Counted from the stretch's first letter, positions 22,245 through 35,488 are shown. The stretch: 64,000 nt of DNA from Mesostigma viride (GCA_009746045.1 RPFO01002133.1:5001-69000); one strand, 5' to 3'. Program-made: numbers and translations. The notes: generated from the sequence alone by a model not told the origin.

Positions 22245-25200
22245 TGTAACCGGCCCTTATTGCTCCCACCGAACAAATAGGAAGTTAAGACAATCTTAAA
22301 AACAACAGACAAATAATTAAACGCAGGAGTCCTTCCCGGTCGAGGGATCTTGTCGTCACCACAAATTTCCTATGCTTTTCGCGGTTGGAAGCAATCACTC
22401 CGCCAACCCACTCAAAAGGAGCCGGAATAATCGGTTACCAACGGAGCCTTCTTAAAAAGGAGGAACAACCAGAAGCAGGCACGTTTGCTAGAGAATAAAG
22501 TCTAGGGCATGCACTGACTTTCACGTGTCCACTTTCCCAATCTCTGTTGTCGGAGGAACAAAGGGATAGTGGTGCGCGACAAACCCTAACCAACTGGCCT
22601 CTTCTCGTATCAAAAGCTTCCGGCCAGGCTCAGTCGGTTTTATTGCGTTTCATCTACAACAACACCGTCAATATACGAAGGCAAAATGCAAAAAGTTAAA
22701 ACGTTAGCCGCCGACAATCTGGAGCGTCCGATGATGGATCCAACGGACGCGATAAACCCGCTAAGTTAGCGGCTCGGGTCGTCCGTACAAATACTAAATC
22801 ACCAAACAACCAATACAAAACAAGCAAACTACGGAAAACAAACGGCCTTCGGCCCCAACGGTCACAAATCCAACGGAAACGACCCGAAATCGATACAGTA
22901 AGACCACCGAAACGACGCAGCCGCAGGCCACGCCGCCGGACGAAAAACAAAGTGACGTGCTCCGCGAGCAATTTTCTGGCTGGCGATGGCAGGAAACGTA
23001 CGCTAGAAAATTGGGATGGGGAATGCGCAGCCATGGTTTTATACGTCAAAATTTTATGTTTGAAGAGCAAGTACAAAATTTTCTGAGCTGGAGGTGCGTC
23101 AACGGAGTGATACCTGCGTGGGAGAGGTCCGCGTCGCTATGGCGACCTGGAAATGGAATGTCGTTGTAGATTTAGGTATTCTATTATAGGAATTTAGGTA
23201 TAGTATCATGCTTAATTGCTTTACGTACTGGGTGCCTAGTAAAATCAGTTTGCTGTTCGTGGAAGGCGTGGGGTGGGGCCGACGAGTTTCTGGTGTCATC
23301 ATATTGGAAAGAACGCTGGACTTTTTTGCCACGGGACGTAACTGGCGATGCCGATGGTGAGGCGTACTACCTACCGGGGTACTACCTGCTCTCTTTCTGA
23401 TGCATTTTCATGGTTGCGTTCTTTCCTTTTCACCGAATCCACCTAGTCGCAGCAAAGACATAGCGTAGCGTTGCGTTTTATTTTCTTAGCCGTGCAGGAC
23501 GCCATCTTCATGGTCCTTCGAATGTCCGTTAACGTCCGTTCGGTTGCCCAAGGATCTGTGATGCTTTTTTCTGGAATATACTGGGCTTGGAAAGCCCCTC
23601 TGGATGCTTGCCTGGTCACGGGTTTGGGGCGTCATTTACATTCATGGTGCTTTCTGCGTAAGCTGACTGGCTTCGCACGTGGATTTTCACTGGACTGAAG
23701 AGCGCGTCTGCTAGCATGTTTACGTGGTGTATAAGGTGATCAATCAACTATTTGTTTATAGCAGGTGTGACAATAGAAGGTGTGTTATATATTTCTTCAT
23801 CAAGCATGTCAAAAGTAATCTCCACTCGCTTACAACCTGAATTTTGCTTTGCTGGGTCTGCTGTGTTTGTGTCTCACTGTGCAGGCTATCCCCTTGGTTG
23901 ATCAACCAGGTGCTTTTTGGTGGCAGCGGGGCCATATACTCTTCTTGGCGTTTTTCATCCATGGCATGTCAACGGCAACGCATGCATGCCAGCCCCTAAA
24001 CAAGAAAACACTAAACCAAAGAATGGAATTCAGGGCATGGTCATGAGCAGGGTAACAGCAGCATTAATATTAAATGGGCATGATGTCAACAGGAAAACAC
24101 TAAGTCACGTGAGGAAACAGCCTGGACGTGGCCGTGTGCCAAATTACTTTGTGTAGTCCGCGCATTTCCGGCGCAAGTCGCCGGCCGGACCTTGTGACAG
24201 CGCCAGAATCATGATTAACATTGTATTTTGTAGGTAGAAAAATGTCTGTGGAGACGCTGTGCGTCGCGCTTAAATATTTTAATATAATTTTAATGAAAAG
24301 TTTGAAAATTTTCGTAAACCTTACCTAAGCTTAGCCGCTAGGCGGCTAAGCTTAGCCAACTGACATGTGCACATCGATATAGTCTCAAAAAAAAAAATTG
24401 GATGGCAGATAACGTCTCTACCCCGTCAATTGCAAGCTCGCTTTGCCAACAACGCAAAATATTGCACGTCAGGATGTTATGATGGTCACTTTCCTCGTCT
24501 CATGATCATACTGTAGAACAATAGCCTCCCCCTCCTGATTACATATATATTTCTCCCCGTGATGACTTAAAGGCCTTTATTATTGTCACACAGGGAGTCA
24601 TCAGGGTCTGAAGGCAGCGTTCTGTGCCAACTCATGCCGTGCACCCGCACGGCCTGGTCGCCGCGCCGGTTGCCCAGCCACGTTCATCACAAACAGTCTT
24701 TTTTTTTGTTTGTAATAAAAGGCAACCAGGAGGCAACGCGTGTTTTGTGGCCAGGTGTGCGGACTCGCCGGTTCCGAGTCCGTACACCGAGAAGCGTTGG
24801 CCATGCCGGGATAGATACACGCAAGATCTAGATACCAGGGCATGCGGCAACGCTTGGTCTACATAACCTGTCGTCGAAGCGCTGTTTTTATGCGTATCTC
24901 AACGGCCGCGAGGCGACACTCCGGCCACAATTTAGTGACGGGCCTCTGAGAAACGACTCAAACGAGCCGCGGGGGATATCCCGATGCAGTTGCGACTTGC
25001 GCACCGACGGCACGGGTCCTAGCCTCCTAGGCCCTAGCAAAAGAATCTACACCTACCTGAACCTTGCTTGAGCCTGAACCAACATGGCTGTACCTGTCAG
25101 AAGTCAGAGCTCGACCCGGACTGGATTTCACGGAATACCGTACAGGATTTTCGAGTAGGCTTTTCGAGTATCCATTTCTAGCCGGTCATATTTCTACCCT

Positions 25201-25515
25201 GTGCTGGCATCCCAATTAATAGTGGCTGCCGCCTGGTCGCCAGCGTTCAGCCCAGCTGCTGGGCGAAAGGAACGTGCACCTGTAACTCTGGTCAAGAAAG
25301 ATCAATATTCTAACAGCATCACTGCTGTAATCTCACCGCATTCGGCTGTGGTGTCCATGAAAACATTGCGACAGCCTTTGCGGCTGCCGGGCATGCCGGC
25401 AACAGCATGATGTCGCGAACATGGCTCTTTTATTTTAGACGGTGAGCGCGTTTGCCCGGAACGAGGCTAATATCAGACCGTCATATTTTTGCTTTCGGCA
25501 GATTTTTCTCTGCGA
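22245..25515. promoter_or_regulatory. Divergent intergenic region between YJU2B and the ATG13-Atos gene
   Basis: About 3.3 kb separating two start codons that point away from each other, so it must contain both promoters and 5' leaders. No named promoter element is recognisable. A 126-codon minus-strand frame at 22696-23076 has no family signature. A perfect 13+3+13 hairpin lies at 24326-24354. Confidence 0.5.
24326..24354. repeat. Perfect 13-bp inverted repeat (hairpin)
   Basis: TAAGCTTAGCCGC, then TAG, then GCGGCTAAGCTTA: an exact stem with a 3-base loop in AT-rich surroundings. Confidence 0.95.
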
Positions 25516-28500
25516 ATGGCCGGTTCGTACAGGATACACAGAGCCTCCAAGCTAAATCATTTGACCGGCGGAAAAGCGAAGCCGGCCCTTGCCAACAGCG
25601 ATGCCTCGTCTTCTGACGACGGTGAGGTAGAGTTGGAGTTGGAGACACCTTCTTGCCGCAATGTTTGTCCGCCAGCCACGTCCAGCAGCGGCGGCGGCGC
25701 ATGCTATCCGCCGCGTGTTAGGCCTGGGGATCATGCACATCCTGCACGGTCGTTGCTGGCAAAGCTCGGGCACATACTCGTGCAATCGCGCGTTGAATAC
25801 CAGAGGTCTCATGAAACGTTCAGGAGCATGGCATCTGAAACGGTAATTACTGCTATTTTGGGATTTCCCCGTCCGCATCTGTGATTATCATTCGCTTCTC
25901 TTTCGGCCGTGCATTCCTTTAAATGCCTACGTGCCAGGGAGGGGCTAGCGTATCCGCGTTGAGCCGCCGTCTAGCCACTTTCCTGCCAAAGCCGTTAGTG
26001 TGTCTTCCTGCGCAAGCCGTTACTGCGTCCTCGTGGCTTTCTCCTCCCTTGGTACGGCAGTGACCTAATGCGCCAGTAAATTGATCGTTTAGTCAGCGCG
26101 CACGGGGCTTTGTTTCACGCTTGGTTTACTTGCTGCGTGGGCGCGGGTTCGGGCGTGGTTTGTTACGGCCTTGTGGTATCCATGGTAGCCCCGGCATGGA
26201 TTCAGGGGTTGCGATTGTGCTGCTAAGGTTTGCTTCCTGCCTACCGCCACTTTGATAACGCCTTCAAGTTGATCCTGATGCTTGAATAGTGTAAGAAGTA
26301 TCTGGTTAGGGCGCATGGAATGATGGCGCTGCAGAAATGTGGCAGATGTTGCTTGCGCGTGCCCGATGCGCCAGTGGGTATGATTACCAGCACATGGAAG
26401 GGGCAGCCAGGCAGGTAGGGTCAACTGGTATCCATGCTAAGGAGGATATTGGCTGATTCTCGGGAATATTCTAGTATTTTGCTCCCAGGGCCGCAGTTAG
26501 GGTGTTGTATTCAACCCCCTTTCTGCTCAGGCTGGCCAGGTGCCTTCTAGCGTTACTGGCACGTGTGAATGGAGCCTGACAACAACCAACAGTGGTTCGA
26601 TATTGCGCAGAGCTATCGCCTGGCGACCCAACATTGTGTGCTTGCGTGCTCGGATGGTAGGGTCTCTTCACGCGGCAGCCGTGGAGAGACAGGAACGCAG
26701 CCCCAGCCAGCGCCTCCACCCCTACCGTTCCGTCATATGTTAGCCTATCTCACAATGTACTCTGTACATGGGCTGAACTGCCTTGCTTCCCACGGTGTAT
26801 GCTTGTTTCCCTAGAATGAGCTGTGGACAGCCCTTCCTTCATGTCACATTTTCTTACCCATCCCTATGGAAGTAATTGCCTGGAGCCGGGGGCAGTCTCC
26901 AGGAGCTACGTCCCTGCCATGGACATCCCCTGGGGTGCATCACCGCATATCTTTGTACATATATTAAGTCGGCTGTCAAGCCTATGCTGCTTGTCTCCTT
27001 GACAAGCTTTTGTATGGGACTCAAGCAAGTAGTACCAAGTAGTAAGTATAGTACATAGAGCGTTCAGGCCAGAGCCCTGCGTGCAGGCATGCGTCATCAC
27101 CGTCTTGACTCGCGTGCATTATCGGCAGCTCAGCAAACGTTGTCACAGGTGGCCACCGTCTCACAACATCAGCGCCAGGCGAGCGCCACGTCCCTGACCA
27201 CCATTCTGTATGCGCATGCTTTTTTTTTTTTTCTTTTTCTCTTTTTTTCTTTTTTTCTTCTTTCCCCCCCCCTTTCTTTGTGTGAGTCTGTGTGTGTGTG
27301 TGTGTTTGTGTGTGTGCGTTGTGTTTGGTTTCTCGTGTGCAAATGTTTTCGTCGCCCCCATTTTTAACAGTTCTGCCTGGAAGTGCTCGAGTTTGACTGC
27401 GTGAGCCGGGAGCTGCTGCCCACGATCGACGCACTTCTAGCGACTGCGCAGCAGCATTGTGGACAACAACCATCGCAGCAACCGCAACAACAGCAGCAAC
27501 AGCGACAACAGGAACAGCGATCGCAGCCGCCGCCGCAGCAGCAGCAACCGCAGCCACAGCAGCAACAGCAGCAACAGCAGCAACAGGGGATCGGACCAGG
27601 GAACCGTGTGTCCTGCTCTCCCTGTGGGGCCGCCTGTCCCTCACCTCAAGAATTGCAAGCGGCCCAAGTGCCGCACCAGGCGGCTCTACTGCCGCCACAC
27701 CAAGGTGCGCGGGAGGCGGCCCTCTTCCTCGAGTTCTACCAGGATTCCTCGCGCGGGGCGGGCCACAAGCGGGAGCTGGTCGAGCGGTGGACACTGCGCT
27801 ACTGCCCCGATGATGATTACAATGCGGATGGGGCTGTCTCCGGCAGGGATTCTGATGGCCCGCTGTCCCATACGTATGCCCCCGATGGCGCGGTGGAGAA
27901 GAAGAGCGGTGGGGATGCGACCGTGAGAAAGAAAGGCCCAGATGCGGCCGGGAAAGGTTCTAATGTCCCTCCGGAACTTGTTCGCTGGACCGCATCGTCG
28001 CCATATTCGTTGTCCTATTCATCGTCTTCATCGTCCGTATCATCCTCTTCATCGACGTCCTCGTCCTTGTCGGCCAAGCCGGCACAAGAACGCTCTCAAC
28101 AAGAACAAGGACAACGTCCCTCGTTTCAGAGCGTAGGACACGTAGGATGCCGCGGAAGCATGGCTCAGCATGGGAACGGGGTCATGATGAGTGAGGGCGA
28201 CGCGCGTGCGCAGGAGGCAGATGCGCAGGGAGCGGCGTCGCTGCGCGTCGCGCTGTGGCTGCGCAGCATCTACTGCATGACGCGGCTGCTGCCGGCATAC
28301 CGGAGGGGGAGGGAGCGGCTGCTGTCATTTGCCGCGATGGTGGGGACGGCTGGCGCGTTGAGTTTCCATGGTAAGTGAAAGCGTGGGGGGGACTTTTGGG
28401 TTACTAATGTCACTACTAGTGTCATTACTAATATCATTACTAATATCAATACTCATGTTATTCCTAATGTAACGAAACGTGGTGGGGTCGTTTTGTCCGG

Positions 28501-31500
28501 AATCGCTTTTTGTCCATGGGTTCGAGCTTCCGCGGTGCGTGAAAAGATGCATCACATACTTCAACGGAGCCTCTTTTCAAGGTTGTGGCCTGGAATCCAG
28601 CCGATCTTGGAGAGTACACAATCTGGGAATCCAACCACCTAAAGGGGTTGCCCTGCCAAGTGGCAGTTGTGCATTCTTTAAAGATGGTTCTAGAGGTTGT
28701 CTTATACATGCAGCATGCTTGTGAGCATCCTGCTGGAGAAGCATGTTGTCCATCGTGTCGCAGTTTGGTCGCATGGCGCACTGACAGCTTTACATCTCTC
28801 CATTCTCCCATTTCTTTCTTCTCTATTCCCCCACCACCACCAGGCGCGTGCACCGACAACTCGCTACCCGCCACCCGCGTCATCTCCCTTGGGGGGGTGG
28901 CGCTGCCGGATGGGGGCAGCCTGCACATGTCCGTGGAGTACATGCCGATAGAGTGTGTGCTGCCACACGGGGAGGAGCTCGCCGATGATGCGGAGCCACT
29001 TGCCTCAGTAACTGAGGCAAGAGCATCTTTCGTGGGGGAAGAGGCTGCCCAGCCATCAGAAGCCGCGCAAGTCGTTGCCATAGCCCAGCCCTCCTTAGGG
29101 GAAAGGGATGCTTCAACGGGGCGGTTTGAGTCGTCCACAGAGGCTCCAACCCCACGTTGGGATGCTAATAATGCGGCCCCCGCTCTGGCATCGGACCCGC
29201 ACCACCATAGGGATTCCCACGCCGTCGCGGTGACAGAAGGGGTCGCGGGAAGGACCGGCGCGGATGCCAGCATAAGCAGGCCTGTTCCGTGTGCGGCATT
29301 CGCTTCTGGCGGACCAGGCATGCGGCGAGTGGCCTCCACGGCGACGCTTGGCGCGCTGGCAAGGGGACTGGCATTCGTCACCGAAGGGGACGACTTCCCC
29401 TCTGCGGATGGCATGAGCCGGCGCCACTCCGTCTCCGCCTTAAGCTTCGCGTCCACCTCTGTGGAGGCATGGATGGGGGATTCGACATTTGCGTCGGGTG
29501 GGGACACGTGGGCAGCCGCCGCAAATGTGCAGGCGAGCCAGGGCGGGGCCTCCACGCTCTCATCAGCAGAGCTCTCCAGCGCCACGTCAGCAGGCCCACG
29601 GGAAGGGTCCTCCTGTTCCTCCTCCATGTGCTTCTCCTCTGCTGCCGTGCCCATCATGCCTCGAGGGAGTGGAAGCGGCTCCACCAACGCCCAGAGCCGG
29701 CTAGGGGCAGCTCGGCTCGCCAGCATTAGCTCCCTGGCAGGGAACCGGGGGGCGGATGCCAGTGCCTTGTCGCCCCATGCCGGCGGCGTGACCACTGCGC
29801 ACACAGGTGGCGCCCTCCCCATGTCGCCATACCCCATGATGGGTATGGCGGCGGCGGGGGCCGCCAAGGCTGCCATGGACGCAGAGGCGGCGGAAGCGGT
29901 GGTGGCGGCGGCGGCGCTCGTGTCGCGGCTGTCGATCGACACGGTGGGCAACACCAGCAATGCGGGCTCCGACGAGGACCAGCGGACAGACGACGAGCTG
30001 GTGGGGGAGATGGATGGCGTGGCAGGGAAAGGGGAGGGGGACAAACAGGCCGACAAGGCGGCGGCGACGTCCTCGTCATCACAGGACCAATCCATCAGAG
30101 GGTCTGCCTTATCTGCCATCAAACCTGCCTTATCTCCCGGCAAGCCTGCTTTACCCCCCAGGACAACCGCAGGGTCCAGCGTGGCGTCGCTAGAAGAACC
30201 TGCCAAATCGGCCGCATGGCCGTCGCAAGCCCCGCAGGCCGTGGGGGCCTCCTTGTGCCCGTTCCTGGCCCCGGTGGGAAGCCACACGGGAATGGTAGGA
30301 TCCGTCCCATTGGCGCCTATGGCATCCGGGTGGGCCCCTCGGAGTCACCTCAGTGGCGCCGTGGATGTATTTGCGGCCAACTCGGGCCTGTCCCGGTCCT
30401 CCTCGAGCTCCTTGGTCCCGGTTGCAACTGGCGGCAGCCACAGGGGCAGCCACCTGGCAGCGCCCTGCACGACCATGGGCGGGCTCCAACGCACGTTGAG
30501 TGCGGCCGCTGTGTCAGATAATAATGATAAGGATGGCGGCGGCGCTGCGCAGCGGATCGGTGCAGGAGGTGACGGCAGCGGTGCTGCTAGCAGGTCGGGG
30601 GAGGGCTTGGCGGCCGCAGGTGTAGGTGGCAGGCCATTCGGGAGCGCAGTGATTGCTGCGCCCCGCGGCAATAAGGTGTCCACATGGGGGGCGTGTGAAG
30701 CAAGTGCGGTGCATGCCATGCCCCACGCACGCGGCTCTTCCTCCTCATCACCGTCATCGTGTTTGTCATCGACAACAATGTCGATGATGTCACCAGCACC
30801 GGACATCCCAGGGGCGTGCGTGGGTGGCCCAAGTAGCAGTAGCGGTTTTGGCGCGATCGCGGCGGCGTTAAGCCAAGGCAACGCCGGTAGCTGCGTGGGC
30901 GCGCCGACCCCAACATCACCGTCCTCAGGAGCATCGGCCTTGCTGTCGCCATCCTCAACAGTGTCATCCCCCGTCACCAACCGAGCCAGCCTGCCCATGG
31001 CCATCCGGAGCGCTGCCTCGAGCACACCCCGGAGCGCGTCGCTGTCCCACGTGGCTGCCAGCGGTAGCAGTAACGCGCTCGCTGCCGACGTGGCGGATGC
31101 CAGCAATGTCGCCGTGGCCATGCCCACCGCCGCAGTGAGCCATGCGGTCCCCATCGCAAAGGGCACACCGGGGGGCCTCCGAGGGGCAGGCTCATTGGGG
31201 GGCGCGGCGGCCTGCAGTAATCCTGCGCTCGCGTACGGCCAGGGCCACGGCCTCTATGCCACCAGCCGGCTGCCACCGGTGCCACCTCCCATGGCCGCGC
31301 CATGCGAATCCCCTGTGATGGCCTCCCGGACGAAACCTTTGCCAGCACTGTATGCTGGGGCAGGGGTGGGAGGAGACGTGGCATCTCCGTGGGGGGCCAA
31401 GAGTGGGCCAAGTGGGCCGAGTCCCTGTGTGGGAAACCAGGGGTCCTCCGGGGCCGTTGGTAGCCTTGCAGATGCTGACATGGTGACTTTTCTCGGGGGT

Positions 31501-34500
31501 GGCCGCTCGCCGCCATCACCGACCCGCTTTGCGGCGGGTGTGGGCGCGGGCACGACGGGCGCGGCGCCATCACCCGCCAGGGTCTCCTTCGCCCCTGCAT
31601 CCAGCCATGACTATTCCCTCCGGCACGATGGGCTGAAGACCCACTGTGGCCTTGGTCTCCAAGCCAGTTCATCCGGTGGGCATCATGCCCCCGGTAGCAG
31701 CATGGCTCTCCACCGCCCGCCCTCAAGCACTTGCAACGCGCTTCTCTCCGTGTCCCACCACCCGGCCGCCCCTCGCCGCCGCCTGCACCGCCTCTCACGC
31801 TCGTCCTCGTCCTCATCGTGCGAGCTGGATTCTCAGCCCGAGATCCACGAGTCAGCCCGCTGGGCCGCGGGGCTGACGCAGCACATGTCCAGCGCCAGCA
31901 GCAGTAGCACCCGAGGGGGCCACGACGACGGCAGCGGCCGGTCACTGTGGGCGTCCGCGGAACGAGACGAGGGCTATAGTGACCACCGGGGGCTGCTCTT
32001 CCCCGGGGACACTGGCGAGGATGGCAACGGCACCCTGCCAGGTGGGCATGCCCCTTTCTGGTCCAGGGATGGGGGCAATGACGGCGGCCAGGTGCCCCAC
32101 GCGGCGTGCATGAGGGACGGGTGTCATGGGGAGCACGAGCGCCTCGGCGGTCACTGTGATTATAGTGACCAGGACCACCTGCGGCGCCAGCGTGCGGTCT
32201 CGTGGAGCGCCGCCAGCCCCTCCCCGCGACCCTGGGGGCCCCTGCCCAGGCCGGGGCCGCGCCGTCCGCTGGTGGGCGGGTTTGAGGAGAGCCTGATGGT
32301 GGGGGGCTGGGCCACGAGCCGCGCGGGGAGCCGGGTAAGCGGCTGCGCCGTTTCACTATTACCTATGATCTTCGTGCATTATCATTTTTTTTCAGCAGGT
32401 CCATCACAACGAGTCTTGTGGGATTGCGGCGGATGCTCTTTGGGGATGGTTTCCGTTAGTGACTGTACAGTGACCTGGTTCTGTGAACCAGGGACATGAT
32501 TCCGTAAATTTTGAACCAGGTTAAGCTTGCTCATGGTTCAGAGGGCAAAGGTGAAACATGACGAATTACTTTTTTGTCGGTCAGTGTTTTTCGGTTGCCA
32601 AGGTGACCGTGTACATGCCTGGCGAGGGTGCTTTGGGTGCTGCTTGTTTGTCTGGCGGCGTGTGGCTTGTGTGGTCGTTTTCTTGTGTTGATTAGCCCCG
32701 GAGGGTACCGTCGGAGTTACTGGCATATGCGCATAGAAGAGCAGATTTATGTTTTACAGGATGTAGAAACATTGCCTCTTGCACGCACCTTCTTATTAGC
32801 ATGCTTGAACGTTTGTGCTGAAAATATCTGTTCTAAAAACCGTCACAGGCGCCTTGTCAAGCCACCATGGGTTCACTTTTTCTATCTGCCTCGTTTCTTC
32901 TTCCCCTTGTGCTGCTGTAGCAACCATCATGGGTTCCGGTCCACGCTGGGAACATGCGGCTCCATTCATCCTTGCCCACTCAGTTGCATTTCCCCCCCAC
33001 ACCTTTTGATGTGTCCACCCGCCTTACTCCACCTCCCCGTCTTCTCATTTTTCTGTACATCCTTTCCAGACTATCAGCGGCTTTTTGGCCACACTTGCGG
33101 TTACGGGTGGTGACATCTGCCCAAAGCAGCGCCGGCTGCCCTTCCACGCGTGCTCGGTCAACTCGGGCACCTGGCCGCTCATGTACTGGGCCACCATCTC
33201 CCTCGTGACCCCGGAGTCCAAGCGCAACGATGCCAACGCCATCAGCCGTACCGCGGCCGGGCAGGGGAGTTCAACCGCTGACGGGGACCCCGCCAGCCCG
33301 CCATCTGGCACCGGCACCGGCGAGTCCCTCGGCGGCCAGAGCGGCCGAAATGACGGGGATTTCGGGGATTTGGGGGCAGGCGGGGAGAGCCCGGGGAGTT
33401 TCAGCTACGGGAGCTCCCTGAGGCGGTACTCTCGCAGCTTGGGCAACAATGGGGGCAACCCTGCGTGGAGTCCCGATGGCTCCTCCCCCCCTAACGGCTC
33501 CTCCTCGTCGTGGAAAGATCAGCTGATGCGGGTACCCTTCGCAGGGCAGATTCAGCTCGTCCTGAGCAACCCAGAGGGCACCCCTGTGCACTCCTTCCTG
33601 TGCCGGTACGACTTGACCGACATGTCCGCCGGCCAGAAGACGTTTGTGAGGCAGCGCGTGCTCGCGTGCCCTCGTGCAGGGAGTGCCCCTGGGCGCAAGG
33701 ATGGGCCGGATGGCAGCAGTGGGAAGGCGCTTCGGTATGCGCTCCACGTGAGCTTTGTGTGCCTGGGGGGCTCGTCGTCGTCATCGTCGCGCAGGTCGTC
33801 GAGTGGGAGGTCATCTACGGGGCAGTCCCGAAGAAACTCTAGGTGCGTTAATGCTGTGTACATGGCCCGTGCTTTCATCATCTGTGTATTAGCCACTCTG
33901 GGTACTTCGATGCTTTGTATACGGCCCGTGCCTTATTGATTCATTTGGTAGCAATTCTAGGTATGTTGGTACTCTGTATGGCCCATGCTTGAATACTTAG
34001 TAGTAGCAACTCTAGGTATGTTCGTACTCTGTATGGCCCATGCCTCAATACTTCAATTAGTAGCAACTCTTGGTATGTTGGTTCTCTGTATGGCCCAAGT
34101 TGTAGCCACTCTCGGTACGTTGATGCTTTGTACCATTACTGACTTTTTTAAAGAATGTAGTTTTTCATGTGGTTGATAAATGGCCTGTCTAATCTTGTGC
34201 CGCTTGCGGCCTCTAACCCTTTCCTCTTTCTCCATGGCTCTTCTCGCCAGGTTTCGTCCCGCGGGCCTGCTATGCTTGATCTGATGCTATACTCGATCAG
34301 ATTTAAGTGGCGGCTTACCCTTCAAACATACTCAAGTGCCAGTGTCAGAAAGGATGAGTAGGAATTAGGGGTTGCTTTGCGAAGCCGTAGGACCGACATG
34401 CCTGTTGGTGGTCATCCAGTATGCGCGCAGGGCTGGCGTTGCAAAGCCCTAGGAAAGCTAACTACTGCCCGTAGGAGATCTAACTTCCGCCCGCAGGAAA

Positions 34501-35488
34501 TCTAACCCTTGCCCTCGTTCCCTCCTTCCCACGCATGATCCCGTAATTGCGTACGCCAGCTCCCAAGACACCCCCGGCGAGGCCAACCCTGGCGGCGACA
34601 CCTGGCGCCCCGCCACCAGCAAGGGCCCCGTGCCCGCGCCGCCGCCCGTGCCCCGCACCAGCCTGGGTGGACATGAAGGGCCGGATGGACCCGATGACAA
34701 TGGGGATACCCTCCTGGAGGGTGCGGATGACAGCATGGAGAGCTTGAGGGGGGACGGTGTGGAGGACGACCAGGCCCCGTCAATGTCGGTGCTGTCGTCC
34801 TCAGTGCCTGTGAGTGGCGCGAGGGCAAGCGCGGGGCGGCCGAACGTGCGATCCGGCGGCAAGAAGCGGCTGTACATCAGCAGCGGCCTGCGCGTGGTGT
34901 TCCCCCAGCAGCGCACGGATGAGCATGACGAGAACGTGAGTGAGGGGGCAGGAGGGGTATAGGTAGAGGGCTTGAGTGAGGGGGAACAGAGGATTATAGT
35001 TGGAGGGCTTCAGTGAGGGGGGATTGGGGTTTGTCATCCTTGCGAGTGTCATGTGCCTGATGTTAGGAAAGTAGAGACATTATTTACGACGAGGAGATGA
35101 GTGGGGGGAAGAGGGGTTACATTAGTAAGGGGGGGGAGGGATTATTTCAGTGAGGTGGAAGAGGGGCTAATGTAGGGAAGGGGGCAGAGGGAGTTCAATA
35201 GAAGGGTGAAAGCATTTTTCTCCCTTGTAGTGTTGAGAGTCAACAAACGAGCTTGCCGAGCTTTTTCTTTCTTATCAATGCACCCATCCTCAAACGTTGC
35301 ATATCGACGCAAGAATGTAGTTTCAATACTGGTGTTATTTTTTCCACTCACCTCCTGCACCCTGTGTCTTTGCGAACGCCCATTTCCTCTATTCCTCTGC
35401 CTGCTGTGTGCGTGCGCAGTACATCGTCAGCTACTGCTACCCGGAAAATCCCAGGTATTTTGACTGCGCCCACCCTGGGGCAGTGTGA
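25516..35488 (+). CDS. ATG13-like HORMA domain fused to Atos (FAM214-type) domain
   Basis: Six coding exons with matching phases: 25516-25842, 27371-28370, 28844-32334, 33070-33842, 34560-34935, 35420-35488 (2011 residues). The N-terminal part resembles the ATG13 HORMA domain of the ATG1/ULK autophagy kinase complex: helix LLAKLGHILVQSRV (about 80-93), FCLEVLEF (110 on), ELVERWTLRY (about 245), LRSIYCMTRLLPAYR (about 406) and GGSLHMSVEY (about 466). Poly-Gln (about 136-185) and Ser-rich stretches interrupt it. Residues about 490-1580 are Ser/Ala/Gly-rich and probably disordered. The C-terminal part is Atos-like: GGFEESLMVGG, ISGFLATLAV, GDICPKQRRLP, NPEGTPVHSFLCRYDL, TFVRQRV and GLRVVFP. HORMA and Atos pieces lie in the same long exon 3, so this is not a mis-joined pair. 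Atos is certain, ATG13 probable. The start ATG is inferred. Confidence 0.85.
27215..27335. repeat. Pyrimidine tract and (GT)n stretch before exon 2
   Basis: A long T/C tract (27219-27280) followed by GTGTGTGTG-rich sequence, ending in the acceptor TTTTTAACAG at 27370. It is a strong polypyrimidine signal for exon 2 of the ATG13-Atos gene. Confidence 0.85.
33832..34140 (+). repeat. Six tandem copies of the exon 4 donor junction, ATG13-Atos gene
   Basis: The real junction AGAAACTCTAG|GTGCGT at 33842 is followed by five degenerate copies: CCACTCTGG|GTACTT, GCAATTCTAG|GTATGT, GCAACTCTAG|GTATGT, GCAACTCTTG|GTATGT and GCCACTCTCG|GTACGT. Each is followed by a variant of CTGTATGGCCCATGC. Spacing is roughly 45-70 bases. 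The second to sixth lie inside the intron. Confidence 0.9.

Noticed and set aside
22696-23076. 126-codon minus-strand frame
   Set aside because: No family motif, no splice-phase link to YJU2B; could be 5' leader or chance.
27089-27148. Possible extra ATG13-Atos exon starting ATGCGTCATCACC and ending CAG|GTGGCC
   Set aside because: Exon 25516-25842 joins 27371 directly in phase and supplies the expected HORMA helix; this piece is not needed, though it cannot be excluded as an alternative first exon.
28844-35488. Separate ATG13 and Atos genes
   Set aside because: The two conserved regions share one uninterrupted exon and the downstream splice phases agree, so splitting would need an internal promoter and terminator in coding sequence.
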